From a virus, in the IMG/VR virus record IMGVR_UViG_3300020578_000135, positions 1 through 46,899 of that record: a stretch of 46,899 nucleotides of DNA; one strand, written 5' to 3'. The translations under genes were made by a program, and so were the position numbers. Of this stretch, positions 37,333 to 45,394 are shown one piece after another. Each line of letters begins with the position of its first letter. The stretch's first letter is position 1. The notes under the pieces are model-generated. The model worked only from the letters and a program-made list of their open reading frames with translations. It searched no databases and was not told the DNA's origin.

Positions 37333-38079
37333 TTAGTCGACCAAATTTTCCTGTATTTCCCGAAGTATGCCTTGCGATATCTTTGCATTCTTAAATAACT
37401 TGTATTTTTCAGAAAGTTTAGCAAACCTTCGGTGTGGAGAAACGTGAATCAATGAACTGGACAACCTGTTTAGGGACTGAGTTAATCTAAATTTTCGTAG
37501 TTCAATTTTTGCGTCGGTTTGACACTCAACGTAACCAATTGGCTCACCTGCTGGAACATGCAATTCGGTGACCCCATACCATAGTTGAAATTCAAAATTC
37601 ATTGGTCTAAACCAATTGGCAACGTCAAACTCTCCAGGAACTATGGCGCCATACTCTGAATGAACTGTTTTGTGAAAAAACGGCGGGCTGATTGAGACGT
37701 TTAACGAAGGGGCATCCGTAAAAAAAATTATTGGGTGCATGTAGTTGAGCAATAAACAATTTTCCAAAGTTGGCTTGTGCAGTAGTTCAATGCCAGTTTG
37801 ATATCTTCGTTGGTCGTCTTCTGACTTGACATCGTATGAGATGTGCTGTCCGTCAATTACGCTGACCCGAGTGTCATTGCTTGACCTCAAAACAAAAATT
37901 TTTTTTAATCTATTCCCAACAGCAGGACAACGTAAATAGTCGTCTCTATTGTCTTTTAGGTCGGCTTTTAGCGGAGATAGTTCTTCAAATAAACTGTTTG
38001 GAAACGGATACAAATGCGAAAAGTCGTATTGGTTTCCCAGGCCGTGTGCTGGTGCCCAATACAGCGTTACTTTGCTCAT
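37333..38079 (-). CDS. conserved hypothetical protein, related in pattern to the one at 39887, 248 aa
   Basis: ATG at 38079 (MSKVTLYW) has AGGA upstream; the TTG at 38085 is worse. The C-terminal half (PPFFHKTVHSEY, WFRPMNFEFQLWYG, LHVPAGEPIGYVEC) follows the same order as the 39887 protein (FRTAPGW..., GTAMYHIVPFER), a pattern I associate loosely with a DUF6065-like family. It sits in the halogenase/oxygenase block. Function unknown. Confidence 0.6.
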   Translation of the reverse strand: MSKVTLYWAPAHGLGNQYDFSHLYPFPNSLFEELSPLKADLKDNRDDYLRCPAVGNRLKKIFVLRSSNDTRVSVIDGQHISYDVKSEDDQRRYQTGIELLHKPTLENCLLLNYMHPIIFFTDAPSLNVSISPPFFHKTVHSEYGAIVPGEFDVANWFRPMNFEFQLWYGVTELHVPAGEPIGYVECQTDAKIELRKFRLTQSLNRLSSSLIHVSPHRRFAKLSEKYKLFKNAKISQGILREIQENLVD

Positions 38080-38088
38080 GGGCAAATC

Positions 38089-38736
38089 CTAGTAGCCAGC
38101 AAAGTCCGCTGGGTCCTCAAAGGGTTGATACGTATCGCACTTGTATTTGGGCAAAAGTTCTAACATTCGCCCTCTCCATGGGAGCCTTATTTCGTCTTCA
38201 TCCATCCATCTTGGTCCTTTTGTGTGATACCAGTGGTCTGGCTCAGTGAAATGTATAAAACACATTTCGAGGGAACTGAAGAAAGAGTTATTTGGAAATT
38301 TTGGTCGCCAGTGCATTTGCTCACTACCGAGATACAAAAGCGCATCACCGTTCTTCATTAGGTATGGCTTGCCTTCTACATAAATCTCCCAATCGATATT
38401 GCCAGCCAATTGTAAATCTATTGTGTATGTGCATGCGTTTATGTCTATGTGTGGGGGTATGTTTGGGGTTCCAAACATTGGGCAATACTTTGCCCACTTC
38501 CAATAAGACGGTATTGCGGTTTCGCCAAAATATGTTTTTGCGCAGCCGTATATTATTTCATAAAACTTGTCATTGACAGTTTTATTAACAATTGAGTTAA
38601 TCATTGGAATATCGTTTGTTATTCGTCCCCAGCCAGTGCTTTTGACAACCTTTTGACCAAACTGCTGATTTGACAATTCCAAACGTATTAATTCATCGGG
38701 AATCAACTGTTGAATCAGAATTGGAAATGTTTTCAT
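38089..38736 (-). CDS. 2OG-Fe(II) oxygenase-like protein, 215 aa
   Basis: PPHIDINACTYTIDLQLAG provides the H-x-D pair and the following strand; KNGDALLYLGSEQMHWRPKF carries the distal His and an Arg. The overall size and order fit a small double-stranded beta-helix oxygenase. It starts within ATGA of the next oxygenase, so both are co-translated. The substrate is unknown. Confidence 0.7.
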   Translation of the reverse strand: MKTFPILIQQLIPDELIRLELSNQQFGQKVVKSTGWGRITNDIPMINSIVNKTVNDKFYEIIYGCAKTYFGETAIPSYWKWAKYCPMFGTPNIPPHIDINACTYTIDLQLAGNIDWEIYVEGKPYLMKNGDALLYLGSEQMHWRPKFPNNSFFSSLEMCFIHFTEPDHWYHTKGPRWMDEDEIRLPWRGRMLELLPKYKCDTYQPFEDPADFAGY

Positions 38737-39440
38737 TGTTCATTATTTGGTTGATTTGCTGGATTGGTGTCAATCACATGAAATTGCTGAATATTGTTAT
38801 GCGTTTCATTAACCGCCGAAGGTCGTCGGTTGGATAATATAAATGAACTAACAATCCATTTGTCGTTTGTTATTGGTACGCACGACTGATGTGGATGAGT
38901 CCAGTTTGCTGGAAAAAGCGCTACTGAGCCAGCAGTCGCTTTTATTTTTAAACCATGAAGTGGGAAAGAGGTTTCTCCACCTCGCTCGACTGTATTTAGG
39001 TACATGACGGCTCCAAGGACCCTAAGACAAGTTGGTTCTGGGTCCCATGGCGCTCCATCGTGATGGCTTCTGTAATATCCTTTTTCCATATTGTATTTTT
39101 GTAGCCTGTAGCCGCTGTCGTAAAGATTTGGCGCTATTCGAATTTCCTGAAATTCTTCAACGTATAGGGATATTGCAGCCCACAACGACCTGTAAATTCT
39201 CATTTCAAATGCTCTGTATTTGTCGTAGTCGCACCCTCTTTCTCGTGCTTGGTCACCACTGAAATCAAAGTCCATTGTCCACTTTATGCTTGTGTCAACA
39301 CCAGCAAGAGTCGGTCCTGGGTAAAACAATTTTTGAAAATCCTCTTTACATGACTCTATTAATTCAGAGCACGTATCAAGCGGGATTATGTCTGGAATGA
39401 CTGCAATATGTGTGCTTTTGCCGCCAATAAGTTCAATCAT
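38733..39440 (-). CDS. 2OG-Fe(II) oxygenase (prolyl 4-hydroxylase-like), 235 aa
   Basis: YYRSHHDGAPW holds the H-x-D pair; VLGAVMYLNTVERGGETSFP is the usual central block; TAGSVALFPANWTHPHQSCVPITNDKW gives the third His and the 2-oxoglutarate-binding Lys/Arg region. It is the clearest P4H-type enzyme of this block. Start and stop overlap the neighbours by ATGA, so it is in a tight operon. Confidence 0.85.
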   Translation of the reverse strand: MIELIGGKSTHIAVIPDIIPLDTCSELIESCKEDFQKLFYPGPTLAGVDTSIKWTMDFDFSGDQARERGCDYDKYRAFEMRIYRSLWAAISLYVEEFQEIRIAPNLYDSGYRLQKYNMEKGYYRSHHDGAPWDPEPTCLRVLGAVMYLNTVERGGETSFPLHGLKIKATAGSVALFPANWTHPHQSCVPITNDKWIVSSFILSNRRPSAVNETHNNIQQFHVIDTNPANQPNNEQ

Positions 39441-39886
39441 TCTTCCTCCGCCTCAAAAGGAACAACTTCGATTGTCGTTGAATTCTTTTCAATATTATCC
39501 AATTTGGCAACAAGTTCATATTTCCCAGGAAACGTTAGTGATATTGCTATTTGAACATGATGTGAATCCATAGCCATTACTGGAACATTCCAGTTATCTT
39601 TTCCTGTTTTTATTCCATATGGTCTAATAAAAAATGAATATTTTGATGATTCATTCCAATCATCTGCATACGTTATTCCAACTGGTTCGCCAACGTATAC
39701 TCGCACGTCCTCTTTGTTGAAGCCATTGTCCGTTGGTATTGAAACCACGCAAATGTTTGTTCTATCAAAATCATGCGATTCACTTCGCTCCGAATCACCA
39801 TGTTGTATGGGCAGTTTCCACTCTTCGGCCAAAGCGTAAGCGTCTTCCACTTTTCTTTCTTGAGGGCAAAATACGAATCTGTACAT
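39437..39886 (-). CDS. hypothetical protein, possible Ig-like beta-sandwich, 149 aa
   Basis: Residues 50-145 alternate hydrophobic strands and end in KYELVAKLDNIEKNSTTIEV, like an Ig-like fold. The ATG directly follows the stop of the upstream gene, and its own stop overlaps the oxygenase start. Function unknown; it may be a virion or enzyme-associated module. Confidence 0.55.
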   Translation of the reverse strand: MYRFVFCPQERKVEDAYALAEEWKLPIQHGDSERSESHDFDRTNICVVSIPTDNGFNKEDVRVYVGEPVGITYADDWNESSKYSFFIRPYGIKTGKDNWNVPVMAMDSHHVQIAISLTFPGKYELVAKLDNIEKNSTTIEVVPFEAEEE

Positions 39887-40726
39887 TTACTCGACCAACT
39901 TGTCCATTCTCTTTTGCTCGCGTTTGTAGCCGCCGTGAGTATCTTCTTTTGTTGTGAATACTGCCCCAAAACCCGTGTGTTTCATTAATCCATGAATTGA
40001 TGCATCTCCCTTTATAACTGAAGTATTCAGCATTGAATGCTTTCTCTCAAAAGGGACAATGTGATACATCGCAGTTCCCTCGTCTATTCTGAACGGTTCG
40101 TTAGTGAGAACGTTGAGTACACAATTTGCACTTGGATACGAATCTGTATGGATAACTGCCCCAAGGACTTGGTAGTTTCGGCTCGGCTCCCACAGAACTG
40201 GCAAAAATAATGAAGACCAGCCTGGGGCCGTTCTAAATACCCATGGATTAACCAGTTTTAAATACGATGATTCGCGAGGCTTTTGTTTTGCCACTGGACA
40301 TTCAGTCCCAGATTGGTAATTAGAAAACTGATTTCTGAAAAGCGAATCCATGGTGAAATAGTAATCCATGTCATCTTCTGACACTGTTTCTGCTTGAAAC
40401 AAATGAGAATCAACTATGTTGTACCGAGCGTCTATCTTTTGGTCAAACTTGGATATGGGGCGGCGTATGTCCAATGATGCCCACAGTGGGAGGATGTACC
40501 CAGTTCTAAGAAAATCTGCCAACCCATAACATCGTTTTAACGAAGTTTCACCGCTGGGAATTTGTTTGTACCAGTCTGGAATTTTTGAGCGCGATTCCCT
40601 GACCGCTAAAGTTGGGTGCCATAATCTGTTGTCGACTGGTGCAGCAAATAATTCATTTGGTTTTGGGGATGGAATTTGGTCCCAAATTTTTGCAGTGCGG
40701 CGCCTACTTTTTGAAAAGGGCCGCAT
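39887..40726 (-). CDS. conserved hypothetical protein (DUF6065-like pattern), 279 aa
   Basis: I prefer ATG at 40726 (MRPFSKSR) over 40792, which overlaps the halogenase gene by 89 bases. Visible blocks are IPDWYKQIPSG, LKRCYGLADFLRTGYILPLW, VFRTAPGWSSLF, HTDSYPSANCVLN and GTAMYHIVPFER, which resemble a conserved family of unknown function sometimes found near tailoring enzymes. It is directly behind the halogenase gene, so a role in halogenation or substrate delivery is plausible. Confidence 0.6.
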   Translation of the reverse strand: MRPFSKSRRRTAKIWDQIPSPKPNELFAAPVDNRLWHPTLAVRESRSKIPDWYKQIPSGETSLKRCYGLADFLRTGYILPLWASLDIRRPISKFDQKIDARYNIVDSHLFQAETVSEDDMDYYFTMDSLFRNQFSNYQSGTECPVAKQKPRESSYLKLVNPWVFRTAPGWSSLFLPVLWEPSRNYQVLGAVIHTDSYPSANCVLNVLTNEPFRIDEGTAMYHIVPFERKHSMLNTSVIKGDASIHGLMKHTGFGAVFTTKEDTHGGYKREQKRMDKLVE

Positions 40727-42167
40727 GGTCAATCTTTCTAGTTTTTGCTTGCTCCATCTTTTTCCCAGCATATATCTTTGCGCATGGCTCATGGCTTTGA
40801 TATGCGTTCAGTTGCTCAAGGGCAACTTCTTTATTTAGGACACCTTGTCCTTGCGCAACATGCCAAAAATGTTCGGAGAGAAACAGTTCATAACCAAAAA
40901 TTGGAATGTCATGGGCTTCTGGCATTCTTTCTTTCCACAATTCAAGCAGGAAATTCAAAGTTGATGGCTTTTCTGCGTGTTGCTGAGCCCTCCACATTTC
41001 GGTGTCTGTTCTGTCAGAAATATAATGTAAGGAAATCATTGTAATGATATTTTCCAGCAAGGATTCGTACCTCAACTTATACTGCCTTGCCTGTGCCTCG
41101 TTGCCAACATGAAAGGTCGGGAGCATTGAGCAAATCATTCTTGCCTGCTGAATTGATGTGCTTATGGCAGTTGCCTCAAGTGGCTCAACAAATGATGTTG
41201 ACAATCCGACCGCAGCACAATTGAATAGCAAGCCATTCTCAAAATATCCAGATTTGAATCTAATTATTCTTGCTGGAGTTATTTCTTTTCCGTGCGCCTC
41301 GGACATTTCCTTTACTGCCTGTTCATCGCTGCAAAAATCGGAAGCAAAAACATAACCGTTTCCGCGACGCTCCTGTGTTGGAATTTCCCACATCCAGCCG
41401 TTGGGCATTGCGCGAGCACGAGTGTACGGGTTTATTCTTCCAGTTTCATCTTTGGGTGTCGGCAAAACAGCGGCAGAATCGCAAGGAATATACTTTCTAT
41501 AACTATTAAATTTATCATTGTCAACAAGTTTGCTCATTAGCACCCTATTAAAGCCACTTGCATCCACGTAAAAATCAGCAGAGCATTTTAGATTAGTGTC
41601 AGTAAAGATGCTGGTTATATTTCCGCTCTCTACATTTCTTTCTATTTTGGTCACTATTCCTTCACCAAACTGAACACCCCTTTGTTTGCATAATTTTGTC
41701 AAATATGCGTTTAACTTAAATGTGTCAAAATGAAATTGATTTGTTGTGGCATGGGGACTTTCCTTGTTGTCCACAACTTTTCCGTTTTCCAAATGTGTCA
41801 ACATTGCTGGTGTCAAAAGCCAATTATTAAAATGCGCAAACGTATAAACGGCATTAAAATTATTGGGTCCTAGTGCGCTGCCGCTAATGCTATGAAAATA
41901 ATCTGGAGTATGATTTGTCCAGTTTTCGAACCGAATTCCATACTTGTGAGTTGCAGCGCATTCCCTTATCATTTCGCCTACTGGAATATTGCACGGCTGC
42001 TGAAAATAGTGGCGCCAGTGTTCTGTGGAACCCTCCCCGACGCCAATAATTCCGATTTTTTCAGAAGATATTACAGTTACTTTATAATTTCTAAATAAAC
42101 TGTTGATAGTTAGCGCAGTGATTAATCCAGAAGTGCCAGAACCAACAATGCATACATGTTTTTGCAC
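40704..42167 (-). CDS. flavin-dependent tryptophan-halogenase-like enzyme, 487 aa (GTG start)
   Basis: GTG start with AGGTGA upstream. VGSGTSGL (8-15) binds FAD; GVGEGSTEHWR and HKYGIRFENW (with the likely catalytic Lys) match the halogenase signatures; NGWMWEIP holds the W-x-W-x-I-P motif that blocks monooxygenase activity. Full length. These enzymes chlorinate or brominate Trp, free or in peptides, and need a flavin reductase, which is not seen here. In the phage context the target may be a tryptophan in a protein or a signalling molecule. It is co-located with four 2OG oxygenase-type genes. Confidence 0.85.
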   Translation of the reverse strand: MQKHVCIVGSGTSGLITALTINSLFRNYKVTVISSEKIGIIGVGEGSTEHWRHYFQQPCNIPVGEMIRECAATHKYGIRFENWTNHTPDYFHSISGSALGPNNFNAVYTFAHFNNWLLTPAMLTHLENGKVVDNKESPHATTNQFHFDTFKLNAYLTKLCKQRGVQFGEGIVTKIERNVESGNITSIFTDTNLKCSADFYVDASGFNRVLMSKLVDNDKFNSYRKYIPCDSAAVLPTPKDETGRINPYTRARAMPNGWMWEIPTQERRGNGYVFASDFCSDEQAVKEMSEAHGKEITPARIIRFKSGYFENGLLFNCAAVGLSTSFVEPLEATAISTSIQQARMICSMLPTFHVGNEAQARQYKLRYESLLENIITMISLHYISDRTDTEMWRAQQHAEKPSTLNFLLELWKERMPEAHDIPIFGYELFLSEHFWHVAQGQGVLNKEVALEQLNAYQSHEPCAKIYAGKKMEQAKTRKIDHAALFKK

Positions 42168-42171
42168 GGCG

Positions 42172-42789
42172 TCACCTGAACCATGTAACCAAAGAATATT
42201 TCACTTCATTGCTGGAATTAGAGCCAACTGGATTGGCGTAATGGAAGTAAGGGAAATTTGAAGGAAACATTACGGCAGAACCAGCCTTTGGCTTTACGGA
42301 AACATTGAACAATGGGAATGTCAATTCGCCACCAGCAAAATTATCGTTCAGGAAAGCAACAATGCTAAAAATTCTTTGATTGGTGGGGTGGTGGTCAACA
42401 TGACCCTTGTATTCTGCGCCACGCCCATACTTGTTGATTGCAAAGCCTTCGTCTTCGTTGACATCAATGTTGTACATATTTCTATACGTCCATACGATTT
42501 TTTGTAAATCCCCATGAATTTTATGCCACGATTCAACGAGGGGGATTATTCTTTGTTCTGCTACGGCTTCCAACGGCATCCCCAGCACCGCCAAGTCGCA
42601 CAATAGCGAAGACCTGTAATCTGGTCTTTCTGATTGTGTTTCAGAGGTTCCAACTCTCGACATATACCAAGAAAGATAACCCCATGACTGACCGCACTCA
42701 GCCTCAACGTCATCTACGAATGTTCCTGGCTTAAAACAGTTATCAAATACAAGCAGACAAGGTGCAAGTTCTTTCGGTTCTGTTGACAT
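42172..42789 (-). CDS. 2OG-Fe(II) oxygenase (prolyl 4-hydroxylase-like), 205 aa
   Basis: YKGHVDHHPTN holds the H-x-D pair, FSIVAFLNDNFAGGELTFP the central strand block, and KPKAGSAVMFPSNFPYFHYANPV the distal His and 2-oxoglutarate site. It lies 5 bases upstream of the halogenase gene and downstream of the collagen-like tail gene, so it may hydroxylate that protein. Confidence 0.85.
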   Translation of the reverse strand: MSTEPKELAPCLLVFDNCFKPGTFVDDVEAECGQSWGYLSWYMSRVGTSETQSERPDYRSSLLCDLAVLGMPLEAVAEQRIIPLVESWHKIHGDLQKIVWTYRNMYNIDVNEDEGFAINKYGRGAEYKGHVDHHPTNQRIFSIVAFLNDNFAGGELTFPLFNVSVKPKAGSAVMFPSNFPYFHYANPVGSNSSNEVKYSLVTWFR

Positions 42790-42824
42790 GATGTAAACCT
42801 ATCACACCCAACAGGGTGAGAAAA

Positions 42825-43139
42825 TCACATTCCATCTATGAATGCGATATTGCTCAAAAGTCTTGAGATTTCAAGTTTTACTGGATAATTGATTTCCGAC
42901 TCATCTTCTGGCACAACGTGAGCAGCGGTGTCATATGTTTCTGGGTCAAGCCCAAGTTTGAGGATTGCACCATACAACTGACGCTCAAGTTCTTTCTTGA
43001 CACGATTTGCCTCTTGCACCTTTTCCTCTGCGGAAAGCAACGAAAATTCATATGGCATTTGAGGTGTCCTCCAAATTGTTGGCGATGTAAAACCGCTTCC
43101 AATAATACCACTTGCATCAATGTAGGCCTGGTCAGTCAT
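42825..43139 (-). CDS. hypothetical protein, tail-assembly-like, 104 aa
   Basis: Start at ATG 43139 (MTDQAYIDAS) with GAGGAC upstream, overlapping the previous gene by 8 bases. Helical middle (SAEEKVQEANRVKKELERQL) and no Cys. It follows tail-fibre genes and may be a fibre chaperone or cap. Not recognised. Confidence 0.55.
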   Translation of the reverse strand: MTDQAYIDASGIIGSGFTSPTIWRTPQMPYEFSLLSAEEKVQEANRVKKELERQLYGAILKLGLDPETYDTAAHVVPEDESEINYPVKLEISRLLSNIAFIDGM

Positions 43140-44292
43140 CCAAGTCCTCAACATATGTCAAATTTGATGCCGCCACGTGTGTTGTTATGCCCCTGGTCAT
43201 GACGGCAAGAGTTCCCTGATTTCCTGGGTTTCCTGCATTTCCTGGATTTGCTGTTCCGCCTGCATACGAAGGATTGTGAAATGGATTTCCAGGATGAGAA
43301 AACGGGTTCCCAGGATGGGAAAACGGGTTCCCAGGATGAGAATGGTGAAATGGATTTCCAGGATGAGAATGGTGAAATGGATTTCCAGGATGAGAATTTC
43401 CTGGGTTTGTGTGCTGATGGGACGGATTGTGATGCCCTGGGTGATGCCCCCCAAAACAATAACCAGCGTTATGTTCCGTGCCGTGGAAGCAGTTTGGTGC
43501 TTGGTGATGGGATGGGTGATGGAAGTGCCCAGGCGGATTATGTCCGCCAGGGTGATGACCTTGGGCATGTCCAGCAGGGTGATGACCTTGGGCATGTCCG
43601 CCAGGATTGTGTCCAGAACCGCCAGGATTGTGTCCAGAACCGCCAGGGTTATGACCAGGGTTCCCTGCGACGCTGTCGCCAGACACACCAGGGTTGCCAG
43701 ATGCTCCAGCAGTTCCCTCGCTAACGAATGTTCCAGAGCCGCTGATTGATTTGGCGAGGACTAAAACGGAGCCACCGCCCTGACCTGCCGAACCACCAGT
43801 TCCAGCGGTCCCAGGATTTGCTCCAGAACCTCCACCAGCATTTGCCGTTCCAGGGTTTCCATCAGCGCCAGCCGCTCCAGCAAACCAAACGCGCCTAGTG
43901 GCGCTTTTTTGCATGATTCCTTCAATAAGGGAATCCATGTTGCGCACTTCGGCGAGTGTCAATGTTCCTGAGATTGCATCTGCTGAAATGTATCCAGCGG
44001 TTCCGTCTATCCGTGTCATTACACTTCCAGCCAGGACTGCTGTGGTTTGGGCGGTGCCAGTCGGCATTCCGATTGTTCCGTTATTTGTCAATGTTTCTTT
44101 TACAAAAATTTTGAAACCGTTTGTAAACAACGTGACGCTTGAATTTACGGTCAATGTGTTGTAGTACATGTCTCTAGACAGACTTGTATTTGTAGAAATA
44201 GTTACATTGCCATCGCTGCCGTTACCAAAAATTTTATCGGTTCCCGTTTTTTGAACTGGACTTTGGTCTGAGCCAAATCTTTCAAATGCCAT
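43132..44292 (-). CDS. collagen-like, Gly/Pro/His-rich tail protein, 386 aa
   Basis: The N-terminus (DGNVTISTNTSLSRDMYY, LTVNSSVTLFTNG) is paralogous to the next gene and fits a tail-fibre head. Residues about 140-210 are Gly-rich; about 210-360 hold dozens of His in repeats such as GHNPGGS, AQGHHPG and SHPGNPFHH. The Gly-Pro pattern suggests a flexible or collagen-type shaft, and the clustered His could bind metal ions. Neighbouring prolyl-hydroxylase-like enzymes make hydroxylated prolines a tempting idea. Confidence 0.7.
   Translation of the reverse strand: MAFERFGSDQSPVQKTGTDKIFGNGSDGNVTISTNTSLSRDMYYNTLTVNSSVTLFTNGFKIFVKETLTNNGTIGMPTGTAQTTAVLAGSVMTRIDGTAGYISADAISGTLTLAEVRNMDSLIEGIMQKSATRRVWFAGAAGADGNPGTANAGGGSGANPGTAGTGGSAGQGGGSVLVLAKSISGSGTFVSEGTAGASGNPGVSGDSVAGNPGHNPGGSGHNPGGSGHNPGGHAQGHHPAGHAQGHHPGGHNPPGHFHHPSHHQAPNCFHGTEHNAGYCFGGHHPGHHNPSHQHTNPGNSHPGNPFHHSHPGNPFHHSHPGNPFSHPGNPFSHPGNPFHNPSYAGGTANPGNAGNPGNQGTLAVMTRGITTHVAASNLTYVEDLDD
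43278..43400 (-). repeat. tandem repeat array coding SHPGNPF units
   Basis: About six units of 18-27 bases, each containing a variant of TTCCCAGGATG(A/G)GAA, run in tandem and encode SHPGNPF and SHPGNPFHH. High identity between units suggests ongoing expansion or contraction. Confidence 0.7.
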
Positions 44293-44293
44293 A

Positions 44294-45031
44294 TCACGCC
44301 ACCTGCATATAGTTCACGGTGCCAGCCGATGCCCCAGTACCTCCAGTTACATCGGTGCTTACACCAGCATTGAGAGTAGAAGCAGAAGAAACAATCAAAA
44401 TTACCCCACCACCACCGCCTCCCGAGCCAGCGGTGCCTGGCGCCTTAAAGTGTGCTGTTCCAGAAGAAACGGTTATATACCGTGCAGCGATAACGATGAC
44501 TCCACCACCAGTGCCAGACGAACCACCAGCGCCGCCTCTCAAGAATGTTGGCGTTGTTGATGCCGCGGTGACTGCCCATCCGCGGATTGCTTGAAATGGC
44601 TGCTGATAATACAAAGAACCACCGAGCGCTGAGGTTGGTTCTGTGGCTGTTTGTGCTCCGCTGGAGCCGCCAAGACTGTGGGTTACCGCCGTGTTCACAG
44701 CACCACCCTGAGCGAGCGTGCCAGCCGTAGTGAAGCCAGTGGTAAATCCAACCACCGATGCCGAACCAAGCGTCAAAACATTTTGAACAAAAATCCTGTA
44801 GCCACCTGGGTCAAGTGTTATGGTGTCATTTATTGTTAGGTTGCGATAATTCTGGTCTCTTGTGAGAGTTGTGTTCGCGGAGATTGTGACGTCGCCATCC
44901 GCTCCAGTCCCATAGACGGGGTCTGGAAGGTTCAAATAACTTGCCAAGTTTGCCAGTGAGCCCGAAATACTTGATGTGGACTCCGCTGTTGAAATTGACG
45001 AGTTGTTCAGACGGACAAAACTGGCAACCAT
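44294..45031 (-). CDS. tail-fibre protein, Gly/Ala-rich, 245 aa
   Basis: Residues 35-100 (YGTGADGDVTISANTTLTRD, LTINDTITLDPGGYRIFVQN) match the head of the next gene, so the two are paralogues. The second half is glycine-rich (GGAGGSSGTGGGVIVIAARY) and resembles glycine-rich polysaccharide-binding tail adhesins. Only one base separates its stop from the next start. Confidence 0.7.
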   Translation of the reverse strand: MVASFVRLNNSSISTAESTSSISGSLANLASYLNLPDPVYGTGADGDVTISANTTLTRDQNYRNLTINDTITLDPGGYRIFVQNVLTLGSASVVGFTTGFTTAGTLAQGGAVNTAVTHSLGGSSGAQTATEPTSALGGSLYYQQPFQAIRGWAVTAASTTPTFLRGGAGGSSGTGGGVIVIAARYITVSSGTAHFKAPGTAGSGGGGGGVILIVSSASTLNAGVSTDVTGGTGASAGTVNYMQVA

Positions 45032-45393
45032 CAGGTCTCTTCAACTCCGTTCAGAATAATATTCACTGCGGTGTTTGCGCTGGCAGAACCGATAATTTGG
45101 TCGCTGTTGGTTGCGTTGGCAGTGCTCCCGTTATTGGTGAGCACCAAGTTGGTCTGGAACGTGAGCGTCTCGTTTGCTCCGATAGATAAAGAATTGAAAA
45201 AATTCTGAGACGATTCCTGGGCAACGTTGAGCGGCTTGCACACAAGCGTTACCGTCACGGCAGACGCTGTCGTGTTGCAGAGGATAATCTGCTTGACGAT
45301 GGTCGTCGTGCTCTGCGGCACGGTGTAGAGCACGGTGCTTGTCGTGGTGTTTAGTTGGGTAGGACCAACCAATCGTTTTTGTGTCAATGCCAT
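45031..45393 (-). CDS. small beta-rich tail protein, 120 aa
   Basis: Thr/Ser/Asn-rich strands (STVLYTVPQSTTTIVKQI, TVTLVCKPL, ANETLTFQTNLVL) suggest a compact beta-sandwich of a kind common in phage neck or fibre-adaptor proteins. Start and stop touch its neighbours. No enzyme motif. Confidence 0.6.
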   Translation of the reverse strand: MALTQKRLVGPTQLNTTTSTVLYTVPQSTTTIVKQIILCNTTASAVTVTLVCKPLNVAQESSQNFFNSLSIGANETLTFQTNLVLTNNGSTANATNSDQIIGSASANTAVNIILNGVEET

Positions 45394-45394
45394 A

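Noticed and set aside
43278-43400. CRISPR array
   Set aside because: Repeats are contiguous and in frame with no unique spacers of constant length.
43148-43749. Long frames on both strands opposite and within the His-rich tail gene
   Set aside because: Repetitive GC-rich sequence keeps all frames open; only the frame with the fibre head has a proper start and neighbours.
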